Positions 12,354 through 23,800 of a stretch of DNA of 64,000 nucleotides are shown one piece after another (position 1 is the first letter of the stretch; every line of letters starts with the position of its first letter). Made by a program: the position numbers and the translations under genes. Source of the stretch: Ciona savignyi (taxonomy: Eukaryota; Chordata; Ascidiacea; Phlebobranchia; Cionidae); NCBI GenBank assembly GCA_000149265.1, contig CH002903.1, positions 53,976 to 117,975 of the forward strand, read 5' to 3'. The notes under the pieces were generated by a model. That model had not been told where the DNA came from. It was given only the letters and a program-made list of their open reading frames with translations, and searched no databases.

Positions 12354-12490
12354 TACATATTGTTTATTTGATGTTGCTCGATTTGTATTTAATCAAAACG
12401 AAGTCCAATAAACTGATAAAATACTATAATTTCAAAACGTCTGATTGGACCTATAATTAACTCCAGCTATATTTCAAATGACTTGATTTA

Positions 12491-12680
12491 TATAGGATAT
12501 CTAGGATATTCAGTTTATTCCCGTGAAAGGTAAAATTAAGGGGGTTAACACTCATGCAATCGTCAGAACACCTCGCGCCCATCGTCGGGTTACCTGAGCT
12601 ATTGCAGTGGGTTGTGGATAATTCACACGTTCCATCAATTTGGTATAGAACCGATTAATCCGCTGGGTTCAGGCAATTTT
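12491..12680 (-). mobile_element. tRNA-SINE copy, minus orientation, head missing
   Basis: It begins with the GGATA-type tail (TATAGGATATCTAGGATATT) and runs through the family body: GGGGTTAACACTC, ATCGTCAGAACACC, GCCCATCGTCGGGTTACC, GAGCTATTGCAGT and AATCCGCTGGGTTCAGG. The tRNA-like part is absent. Confidence 0.75.
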
Positions 12681-13296
12681 GACTTGAACGTTCGTATATA
12701 GTGACTTGCGATGGTCAAATTGACCCGAATACATCATTGCATGGCGGTGGAAAGCTATGCAATTGAATTATGCACATTTAAAGTCTTAAGACTGGTGCGT
12801 CAACCCCCTCATGTTTCTTGAGGATAAATATTATTATCCTATTTATACAGAACGCGTCCTGCAAATGGCTTATTTTAGACAAGCGAGTTTAAAAATCGCG
12901 TGACAGACTCGTTAACAGACTTCATGCAAAAACAATTCTGTTAATTGATACATTGGTCTAGGCCTGGTCATTGCTCTGTTTATAAAATCGTGCTAAAAAC
13001 TTGCAATTTTTTTAAAATTTAATTTTAGTCAATTTAATAAAATCATTTTTCTTTAATCTTGGGCCTTTATTTTAACAGACTGTCGCAAGTAACGATACCG
13101 TTTTTTTTAATAAAGCTATTTCTTGCACCTGGTAATACAATAGCTTATTTAATATAGCGTAATCTTTTTAAAACGCGTATATGGAACGATGCCGCTATTA
13201 GACTTGTCCGAAATTATGTACGTATATAGGTAATTTCCCTACACCTACGTAAACTTTAATGACCTGTGCGTAAACTTTAATCCTTTATTAACAAGA

Positions 13297-13452
13297 CTTT
13301 TGTTCCCGCCATCATTCCCGTACCAATTTCAAATAAATTGTTTTTAATAATGACGCGTTATTTCAAACTCTGAATATAAGAGAAGCCGTCTAAGCATACT
13401 GCAACTTCTCACAGAGACATGTGCTAGAAGCCCGCACCTAATCGGGAAGTTT
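13297..13452. repeat. dispersed repeat, copy 2
   Basis: Homologous to 12180-12353 (CCCGCCATCATTCCC, AAGCATACTGCAACTTCTCA, GACATGTGCTAGAAGCC). It lies just upstream of the tandem array. Confidence 0.65.
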
Positions 13453-13640
13453 AAAATCTGGTTGCAATCAGCTTGCAAGTGTAGTCCTAAGCCAACTGAA
13501 GTGTCTGTACTTCAAAGGTATTATAATATTATATAATTCATATTTATTTTGATATAATATATTTATGGGTCCCATTTGAAAAATTGGGACACATATTGTT
13601 TTTGTCCGTTTTTTTTTTTTTTTTTTTTCGTTAAACGCTT

Positions 13641-14890
13641 GACAGGCATGGCATGTCGCCCCGACATCTACCAGAAGGAAAAATAGAATCGCAATGAGAC
13701 TTTGCCATTTGTTAGACAACATGGTCTAGATGAACATAAACTAAAATTTTGGGAGATAAAACCAGGGGAATTCTCCTGGCACGTTAAAAACCAAAACGGT
13801 ATTTTTTTCTAAAAAACTAGCTTTTTGGGGCATAGCGCTTAAACGGCAGCTCCAATTTGAATCAGATTTGGTAAAATGTAAGTGCATTAGTAACTGATTT
13901 AACACATAGAACAGATAAAAAAATTACCTAGGGAAATACCCTAAAAAATAACATTTTGTTTTCAAATCGATGATTGTGACAAGCACGCCATGTCGCCCCG
14001 ACATCTACCGGAAGGAAAAATGAAATCGCAATTAAACTTTGGTATTTGTTACACAACATGGTCTAGATGAACAGAAACCAAAAGTTTGGGGGATAAATCC
14101 AGGGGAATTCCCCGGGGGCGTTAAACACCAAAACGGTATTTTTTTTTTTAAAAAGTAGCTTTTTTGGGCATGGCGCTTGAACGGCTGCTTCAATCTGATT
14201 CAGATTTCGTGGAATGTAAGTGCATTACCTACTAATTTAACAATTAGAAAAAATAAAAAAATTATCTAGGAAAATACCCTAAAAAAACATTTTGTTCTCA
14301 AATTATGATTGTGACAGGCATGGCATAACGCCCTGACATCTACCAAAGGAATAATAGAATAGTAACAAAACTTGGTCATTTGTTAGACAACATGGTCTAA
14401 ATACGCAGTAAAAAAATTGTGGGTGATAAATCTAGGGGAATTCCCCTGAGACGTTAAAATCCAAAACGGTTATTTTTCTAAAAAAATTAGCTTTTCGGGC
14501 CATAGCGTTTGAACGGCTGCTCTAATTTTGATCAGATTTAGTGGAATGCTGGATCGTTAGCCACCCTATGTCAATTAAAAGAAAGAAAACATTTACTTAG
14601 GGTAACTCCCTTAAAAACGAAGATATGTTCCTGACTCATGATTGTGACAAGCATGCAACATTGCACTGACATCTTGAACAAGGATTCGTCAAATTGAATT
14701 AAAACTTTAAGAATTGTTAGATAACATGACCCACATATGTAAAAACAGAAACTTATGTACTAAGCCCATGGCAAATTCCCCGAAGCCATCAAAAACTAAA
14801 TCGGGCTGTTTTAGGAATTTAGCTTCATTTCACTACAGCGCTTGAAAAGAAGCTTTAATTTAAAACATTTGTGGTGAAATGTTCGTAAAT
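13641..14890. repeat. tandem array of four ~335-bp units
   Basis: The marker GACA(G/A)GCA..GCAT/CCATGTCGCC-like start recurs at 13641, 13978, 14313 and 14646, giving spacings of 337, 335 and 333 bp. Each unit holds the same internal landmarks: TTAGACAACATGGTCTA, GGGGAATTC(C/T)CC, CCAAAACGGTATTTTT, AGCTTTTT-GGGCAT and CTAGGGAAATACCCTAAAAA. Divergence rises with distance and the fourth unit is the most degraded, fading after about 14890. A 17-18 nt T run precedes the array. No ORF is conserved across units, so this is satellite-like non-coding sequence. Confidence 0.85.
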
Positions 14891-15748
14891 CTAAAACGAT
14901 TGTTCTTTTTTTTACCTACACCTGGAAAAGAAGTTTGGTTTGATAACTTTGGGACCCATGCGTTTATGCTTGCAGAAACAAAAACTACATACTCATTGTA
15001 TAAGAAACAAAATGTGGTTAGGGACCCTGTAGCAGTAGCATGAATATATGGCATACAACATGTGTTTTACAAATAGTGGTGGTTAAACACGTGGTTGGCA
15101 CTCTCTAGTTAGGAAATGTTACTGGTAGACGACCTACATAAAATAACCCTTTATGGAAAAATATATTAAATCAGCTTTTGATGAGGAAATAGTGGAATGT
15201 GGTTTAATACGGGTTAAATTAAATTATATTAAGCTATACGTTGAAGCCATCTGTTACATGTAATCTATATGTTACGAAGGTGTCAAGTAACACATTGACA
15301 TGATTAGAAGTTTATGACAAAATACAATTGCCAAATTGGTATATTATACATCAGAATGAGATACAGCTATTTTATGCAGTTATAATTTGATATATACCAA
15401 GGCATATAATCTTACACTGGCCTTCCGTATAATAAAGAAATGTAGCGTCAGGTCGCAGGTCGATAAAGAGACAATCGAATATGCTAGACGCTTTTATTTA
15501 TACAATGTGTGATAATTATATGTTTACAAATTGTAATATTTTAGATGTGGCCAAACCAGTGCTCTGGTTTTGGATTTTATGTTACTGCCTTACTTGCAAT
15601 GTGCGTATTTCTGTTTTCGTTATCGAACAAATATTACTTTTGCTGTTAGGATTCTGGTTGATTTTGAATTATACAATGTTTTTTTAACCGGGCTAAGGTT
15701 CAAATCCATAATGAACTCGTGCCTTCGACCGTATTTTTTTTATATAAT
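14891..15748. other. no gene recognised
   Basis: AT-rich sequence without a conserved ORF or clear domain. A stretch near 14960-15010 (CTTGCAGAAACAAAAACTAC) resembles part of the tandem unit at the far right of the window (CTTGCAGAAACAAACGTTG), hinting at a shared dispersed repeat. Confidence 0.3.
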
Positions 15749-16040
15749 ATAGGATAGGATATTCATCTTTATCCCCGTGAATGGGAAAACCAAGGGGGTT
15801 AACACACGGGCAATCGTCAGATCACCTCGCGCCCATCGTCGGGTTACCGGAGCTATTGCAGTGTGTTGTATATGATAGACACGTTCCTTCAATTTGGTAG
15901 AACCCATTAATCCGCTGGGTTCAGGCAATGTCCGTAAAGTGCCTTGCCCAAGGACACAACCTACTAGCTAACGACCAGTTTCGTACCTGCAACCTTTCGA
16001 TTGAAAGGCGACGCACTTAACTGTTAGACCAACGGGCCGG
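15749..16040 (-). mobile_element. full-length tRNA-derived SINE
   Basis: Read on the minus strand it starts with a tRNA-like head: CCGGCCCGTTGGTCTAACAG (A-box region) and, further on, GGTTGCAGGTACGAAACTGG (B-box region). A body follows with TGTCCTTGGGCAAGGCACTT, ATGGGTTCTACCAAATTG and GCAATAGCTCCGGTAACCC. The end is a tandem TATCC tail (GAATATCCTATCCTATA). RNA polymerase III boxes plus a simple tandem tail are the signature of a tRNA-SINE. The CTTGGGCAAGGCACTT core resembles motifs in fish and invertebrate SINE families, from memory. It is the best copy here and serves as reference for the others. Confidence 0.8.
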
Positions 16041-16486
16041 ACTATAGCAGGTTTTTATGTATCGGTCGCGTTAACCATTCAGCCACATGACCGTACAGTA
16101 TTATACTATGTTATTCCAATAAAGTGGTAACAACGCAGAAAAGGATTTAGGCCTAATTAATTATTGATATAAATTGTTTTTAACTGTTATTCGAATGGTA
16201 TGTTAGTTGTTTCGAAATAGTTTTATAAAAGGACTAAAAAATTCCAAGCAACAATAATTTAGCTTAAAAATAAACTGTATAAAGGAAATTAAACAAATTT
16301 TTCAGACAGAGATTAGGGCTACAGAGAAATAGTTGTTATTTTAGAAAAAGTTTTAATAACCAGGCGAATGATAAACTTGTCAATATTAGAGTATGTAGCC
16401 TATGCTATATAGTATATACTATGATCCTTGATTGTCGTGCTTCTTCATATTGACCTCAGAAAGAGTTCATTTATTTATTACTTGTT

Positions 16487-16790
16487 GGGATATTCATGTT
16501 TATTCCCGAGATTGGGAGCGGCAAGGAGCGTTAATACACAGGTAAACGTACGTTAGATTTCGGGTTACCGGAAACCCATCGTCGGTTTACCGGAACTTTT
16601 ACAGTTTGTTGTGTGTGATTCGGGCGTTCTTTTAAATTGGTAGAACCCATTATTCCACTGGGTTAAGTCAATATCCATTAGGTGCCTTGCTCTAGCTAGG
16701 ACATAACCGACTAACCAGTGACCAGTTTCGAAACTTTAACCTTTCAGCTGAAAGGCGACACACTAAAAACCATCACGCTAATCGGTCAGA
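16487..16790 (-). mobile_element. diverged tRNA-SINE, near full length
   Basis: Same order as the copy at 15.75 kb, reading from the tail: GGGATATTCATGTTTATTCC, GCGTTAATACACAGG, CCCATCGTCGGTTTACCGG, TTGGTAGAACCCATTA, GGTGCCTTGCTCTAGC, CCAGTTTCGAAAC and GCTGAAAGGCGACACAC. An internal duplication of the GGGTTACCGGA segment is visible. Confidence 0.7.
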
Positions 16791-17332
16791 CGAGTTCATT
16801 AATCTCAGTACCACCACGCTTTTACTTCATTTATTGGATGAGTCAAATGATTTGGTCTAAAAAGTAACGTATTTAAAAAAATAATAATGCTGCAATTTTC
16901 GACACTTTATCTTTTCCCTGCTAAATCTGTTAACATTCATTTACCTCACCGACATTCGAAACAACGATTACGAAGAATGATGCAATTTTATTCGGCAGAC
17001 CATTGTCTTTTTGTACAAAAAAAAACAGTCAAACATCGTTGCTTTCCTTTAATAAACTTCGACATCGAAATTCCCAGAGGTACAAGCAAACAATTTAGTT
17101 TTGAAATAAATGGGCCATATTAACGCGCAAATACATTAGGTTAGACCAAACTACTCTTGTTAAGTGTTTGACAAAACCAAAAAAAATCATACAAAATCAT
17201 CATGTTACTTTACTATAAGGGGAAAAAACTTCTGCAATGTTTAAAACATTAAACACACTGCATAAGCGCCCATACTCTAAAAGTAGACAAAGGTAATTTC
17301 AAAGTTGTAACATTCTTTGTTAGCTAGCCAAC

Positions 17333-17872
17333 ATGGATAAACAACAAAAACAGTTCAGAGGAAGAAGTTCGTTTCAAGTTGTTTTTGCTGAGAGAACAAT
17401 ACAATCAACACTCGAGAAAATCTGCATGCACATGTGACTTGGCAGATTATGCTGCCTTTGTTGACTGAAGTTGGGCAACGGAAGAGAAGGTTTACATGGG
17501 AACCATACAATTTGGAGAAGTTGACGTCCATGCGCCATTTTGACATGTGTTTGACGCTCCTGGGGGAGATAGAGAGGCATCCAAATCAGTGCAAGTGTAT
17601 GTTACTACATCACCCGAGGTATAAAGGCTCTTCATATTGTTGAAGGAAACACCTGCATTGGTGGGCGGCTGATTGGAACAATCTACAAAGTACAGTATGG
17701 TTATGTATTATTGTCCACAGAAAATATTCTGTCAGAGGTACTAGTCCTTATACTGTGGAGGTTTATGTAGTTATATTCAGGTAACAATAGACAAACTAAC
17801 TGGTTCACTTGCTGGTTGAAAAGTCTGATGCAAACACAAACTATGTAGTGCTGTACAGACTGTCAGCAGGTA
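17333..17872 (+). pseudogene. frame-broken FN3-like coding remnant
   Basis: Protein-like segments follow each other on the plus strand but in changing frames broken by stops: EKVYMGTIQFGEVDVHAPF, SKSVQVYVTTSPEV, then GTIYKVQYGYVLLSTENILS, PYTVEVYVVIF, VTIDKLTGSLAG and SDANTNYVVLYRLSAG. The last is followed by a good GTATGT donor at 17871. The pattern of Tyr-x-Val strands suggests one or two fibronectin type III-like domains, but the match is weak and I assign no family. Several single-base shifts and stops argue for a decayed gene, possibly the lost downstream part of the CCP gene starting at 8661. Draft-sequence indels are an alternative. Confidence 0.4.
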
Positions 17873-17897
17873 TGTAAAAATTAAATTGGGGACATAC

Positions 17898-20800
17898 CAC
17901 GCAGGCATTGAGGCGCAACAGATGGATTCCATGTTCCTGACGTACATGTGACGGTTGCCGAAGTTGTGGAAGGAAAAGAAAATCCGGAAGAACAAGTGTA
18001 AGTTGCCACTGACCCAAATGCGTAGATCACTCCACCAGGTGTTGTGATTCCGGCTGGGCTGTATGATGGTGCCAAACCGTTTGCTAACTGAGTAGGTGCA
18101 GCAGTACAAGCTGTAAAATAATGTAGTTGAATTGTATGATTTTTAAAATTCATTGTTCGACCGCGCATGTCTGGCAATTATTATTCACAGTCGTGTTCCA
18201 AAGTAAGCGCTTAATAAATGACATAATGCATTGCAAAAGCGGTTTATACGAATTGTGGAACAGTAAATACTCACCAGCCTGACATTGGGGCGCTATAGGT
18301 GGATTCCATATTCCAGATGTACATGTGATGGTTAACGACGCCGAGAAAGAAAAAGCGAATCCAGTTGAACAAGTGTAAGTTGCCACAGTTCCACTTCTGT
18401 AGACGAAACCATCAGGTGTTGTGATACCGGCTTGGTTGTATGACGGTGCTAAACCGTTTGTTAACTGAATGGGTGCAGGGGAACAAGCTGTAAAAAAAGT
18501 TATACCATGTTATAAAACCATAGTCATGAGCCAAAGTGGTTGGCATTATGCTTGGCAATATCCCCGAGAAAAGCATAAAACAGGCGTTTTTTCGATTCAG
18601 CTAGTGAAATTCAAAATCGAAAGTGCAATGATGATGTCAGATTATTTTGGGCTGCTAAACATTTTGTTTAATGTACATCAACTTAATGTTTAAGCTTAAC
18701 ATACCATTAAAGTATTAAAAAAGAATGTATGTAAAGTGTGTGTCATTGTAGAAGGGAAAACATGCAATTAAGTTGGATCAACAGGACAAACCGTTAAGAC
18801 CGATTATATAGTTGTAGTCTGAAAGGTTAGGTATGGCGCCTTTCAGCCTAAGTGTTGCAGGTACGAAACTAGTCACTAGCTAATCAGCTGTGTCTAAGCC
18901 AAACATTTATGATGCCAACATTTTTATTACACGACCAATTGTTTTCACACCTAATGGTTAACAAGAAGGAATTAGATAGAAATTCTTGTTTATCACTGTT
19001 TTTGCATAAATTCTTGTTTTATCACTGTAACTACACTCTTTGCATTTCGTGACAATTTTGTAAGCCACTGCATGGGCGATGCTTTTAGAAAATAAAAATA
19101 ATTTAAATGCAATAAAATGAATTACAATCGTACCATCAATACAAAGAGGAGCTGTGTGCAACCAGAGCCCGGTATTCAAGCATGTGTTGGTGGATGAACC
19201 ATCCACGACCAACGATGATGGGCACGTGTAAGTTATCACTTGTTGGAAGTTGTAGAAGGGTAATAAAGTTGGAACGACCAAGTTGGGACTTAATGGTGGT
19301 TGGTTGCAATCTGAAGGAATAGAATCAAATCAATATTATTTCAGAACTTGGGGTGTAAGAAAATGTTGGAATGGATACTCACTCGGGTTTATCTCATGAA
19401 CAGAATGGGAATTATAACAGAAGCAGTAAAAGTACCATGTGTTTACTATTAAGTTACCCATGCTATTGTGTTGATATAGCTTTTGTTTATCCCATTTAAC
19501 CACTGGGTTCTAACAATGTCTATTTAGTGCCTTTGACACAATGAAATAGCATCTGGCAGTATTATATTTTATTAATTCTTCAGCTGACTGTTCCATTAAA
19601 AACATTAAACAAAACAAATCTTAGTTAACTGAGCTATAATAGTGTGTTGTTAGTCCAGGAATGCCATAAATGCTTTTCAAAAGACAAATATGGTTGTCAC
19701 TGCTGACATACAACAGAATAATTCCTCCAAACGGTTAGATAACAAATGGAAGATACTGACCAAGTAAAATCCGACAGATTAGCCTATGGGATAGTGCATC
19801 ACCTTTGCCAAAGGGTTGTACAAAACAAGACTAGGTAGTCCGTGTCCTAGAGCAAGACATTTAAAGGACAATGCCTCAATCTAGTGGAATGATGGGTTTA
19901 CCAATTTAAAGGAAAACACACTGCAATAGCTCCTATATTTTGATGAGGGCGCGAGGTAATCTGATGATTGCTGATCTATTTACAGGGATTAAACATAAAT
20001 TTTCTATTCTATTCTAAAATACTTAATGTGAAATTTTAATAATAAACTTACGAGTTGCCACGCATGTTGCTGCTGCATTCTTCCACAGAGCAGTCCCCAA
20101 GCATTCGTTTGTCGTGACACCTTGTATTGCAAATAGTGCGTTACATGCATAGGTGACTATGTGGCCTACACTATAGATCCCAGTTGCTACAAAGTTGAAG
20201 AAGTCTCCATTGGTTGGTCTTGGTGGATGGCCGCAAGTCACTGTAGGAACATGAAACTGTTAGTTTTGGAAAAACTAGGATGGGAAATATGTGTGATGAA
20301 AAGGGTATATTGTTATTTATTGGATTCGTTCACAGTGTATTTTGTATGTGGACAATTTAGTTTATTCTGTTATTTTTTGCCCTGGTAATTCATTATTAAA
20401 CATGAAATTAAATTGCAAACAAAGTTTTAAAATTAATAAAAAAATATTTTAAAAAAGCATGAAGTAGCGCGGCCAATACTGTGAGGAGCCAGCTTTGATC
20501 TATAAATAATATATAAATTAGTTAAACTAAAACCAGTGTTTTTTCATATATAAAACACTACAGTAGCTCTGGTAACCTGACCATGGTCACAAGGGGTTAG
20601 GATTATCCAAGTAAAAAACACCAAGTGTTTTTCAAATCACAGGGACATAACATGAATATCATATTCCTTATTGCGAGATCCAACTGTTTAAAATTCCATC
20701 CTGCCCATTTCTTCATCTTTTTGAAAACTTAATAATTAAATGTTGGCTCAATCAGGCAGATTTGTAGTACAAAAATTCAATTCAGACTCTTTCTATAGAT

Positions 20801-23800
20801 ATACATCAACCTGATTTAGAGAGGTAGTTTGATGCTTTACCCATGATATTACGCACATTTATCATCCCAGCAGAAAAAAAGGGTACCATACTTTCTTTTT
20901 AATTTCCTGACCTGCAGAGATAAACAAAAAAACAAAAATCTCATGACACTCACCAGGAACACATGTAGGTGCAGATTTGACCCAACCACCGTCACATAGG
21001 TTATCGGTATTGGAACCAACTGCAAACTTGTATCCAAAGTTACACGAGTAGGTCACCCTGGCACCATTAAAATAGGCGGTCTGCATCGGGGTGAAAGTGC
21101 CAAGATTCCCAACCACTGCTGGTGGGGCAGTGCAACCTATAAAAAAATCACTAATGAGATAAATTAAAACCTACAGCTGCTTGGTTCTATAATAAGAAAT
21201 CACCTTCTGATGCTGTACTTGCAATCAACAATGTATATAAAATGTAAAACATATTGTAACGGTCTTACTGACGAATGTTCCTGAAGCCAGTGGTTTAATA
21301 AATTGAGTACAAAACAAGTTCTCCGGCATGTTCAACACAATATTATAAACAACCTTGTAAATAATTACAATGTTTTTATCAAATATATCTTAAACTAGAA
21401 TAGACCCACTTTATATGACGTAAACATCACCTGAACACAGTGCACTTTATGAGTTGACCAAAAACAGTAATGCTATATCAGTATCACATAAAACACACTG
21501 CAATAACTCCAGTAACCCAAGCCTTGGCACAAGGAAATCTGTTGATTTATGTGGTAACGCTACTATTTTTTTAACCACAAAGAAAATCAAGAAAAATCCA
21601 ATCCCTTATCTTTAAACTAATCCGCAGGGTTAACTAATAAATCCAATTTTAGTTCTTCTTTTAGCATGTTGTTTCTAAACTTTCACTCATAATTTTATTT
21701 TTTCCACAATTCTTTGACCTGGGTTATATCTCCCAAACACCACGCTATATCAACATCATTGGCAATGAACAGCAATACATACTACTTTCCATAAATCACC
21801 TGGAGTTACCATGCAAGAATGGAAATCTCTAGGACAAACAGCTCACCTAAGTTACATGTTGGAACCGGAGAATTAATTAACCACTGTCCCGACATCAAGC
21901 ACATGTTTGTTGAGCTTCCGAATAATAAGTTTCCCCCGGTACAGGAGAATGTGACCCTCTCCCCAATCACATATGAGGTTTTGGTTGGCGACACCACCAG
22001 CCCTGGTGTTCCACTTCCAGGTGGAATGCCACATGCTGGGTAAGATTATTGTGGTTATTTTGAAAAGTGGCTAATTTTATACCGCGATTGAAGAACCATT
22101 GCTGTTTAGGTTTATCTGTTTATATCTGCAATCTTATTTAAATAGAATAAATATTACAACTTAAACAACCGATTAGATTGGCGGTTCATTGTGTAGGCTT
22201 TTAGCCAAAGGGTAGCAGATTTAAAACTGTCAAAAAATCAAAATAATAGATAACATAGAAAACAAAAACAGCAATGTGTCAATATATATATAATTAACAT
22301 GTATATCAGCTACTTTCTAGTTGTGTGGAGACTTAAGCAAGACACGCTTAATTCAAACATGGCCTTAAAAAGTGTAACAATATGTTTCACCAACTTTGCA
22401 AGTTGTTCAATTAAAGATCGATAAATGCTAATTTTTATTCATTACAAAACAAGTTACCATCATTTAGTGGCTACAAATAAAGTGTGCAAGGTTGACATGC
22501 TATCATTTAATGAACACTGCAATAGTTTTCGTCACTGATGTCAACCAATGGATTATACATGATATTTATCCTGAAAAAATGACTTAAATTAACCTGTTGC
22601 ATTGCAATTCCGAGTGCCTGACCAGGTCCCCAGAGGAAGGCAAGTGCTTGAAGCAGAGCCTATTAGTAAAAATGTTGGCGTGCACACATACGAGACGACA
22701 CTGCCAATGCTGTATATGCCGCTGGTCTGTATTGGGGTAAAGGCTCCGTTGGGTATAGCTGGCGGCGACGGACAGTTTGCTGAGAAAGAAGTGGTCGATT
22801 ACAGGATAATCATTTGCGCAAAAGTTGGGAAAAAGATACACTACCGAAAACTTTGTTAATAAATTGTTCAAATATAAAAAATCTCTGTATATCATAACTA
22901 CACGGTTAAAAGTAAGACAAAAATGAAAAAATATTTTTAAATCTGTATAAAACCCTTTTGTTTTTTGGCATAGTTTATACATTACACAAAATATACCGGC
23001 TGAACATTCTTTGTAAAGTAATAATTCCATTTCACTCAATATCTATAATTGTTGTAAATACATAACATGCACAGTCTATATCCAGGTAAACAAATAAACC
23101 CACATACCTGCCTGGCAAGTCGGGGCAGGGTTGACCCATCCATTGCTGGTGCAAGTTATCATGGTAATGGACCCTGCTGCAAACACCAACCCAGTGTTAC
23201 AGGAATACGTCACTTGTGTACCAACTGTGTAAGTGTTTTGCGTCGGAGTATAACTACCCATAGTAATAGCTGGAGGAGCATTACAACCTGTGAATTATAG
23301 AAAGTGGATATAAACAGAAAAAAAATGAACTCAGAGTAAAGATTAGGCTGCCTAGTTTGTCAATTTATGTAATCCTGATAAGCAAAAATGAATTTCATTT
23401 GGTATTTTTTTAGTCAATGTAAAAAAACATTAGTTTAATACCAAGCATTTGAAATTAAGCTATACTCAGCTCTAACCACTGGAGGTGAAGAATACTTTAT
23501 TTATTGAGGGTGATAAAACTTTTTTACATTATGCCTGGTCTGAACTTACGTGTACATGAAGGTGCCTGTGCAGACCACATGCTGTTTCTGCATGTGTTTG
23601 TCTCTGAGCCAATGACACCAAAACCGTTAGTGCAAGTGTAGCTCACAGATTCCAAGTTGTTGTATGATTGTTTAACTGGATTGTAACCAACATTTGGTGC
23701 AACAGGTGGTGTACCACAACCTGTTAAAATTTCAACACTGTTTATTTGGATGAACATTTGGTGTGAAAAATTACCTCCCCCTGTAAACACCAATATTTAG

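Noticed and set aside
13641..14890. possible CRISPR-like array
   Set aside because: The repeats are contiguous ~335-bp units without spacers, in a eukaryotic genome.
22584..23039. 151-codon minus ORF near 22.6-23.0 kb
   Set aside because: It overlaps a CCP exon in a different frame. The true CCP reading (22779-22594) has the expected Cys pattern and phase.
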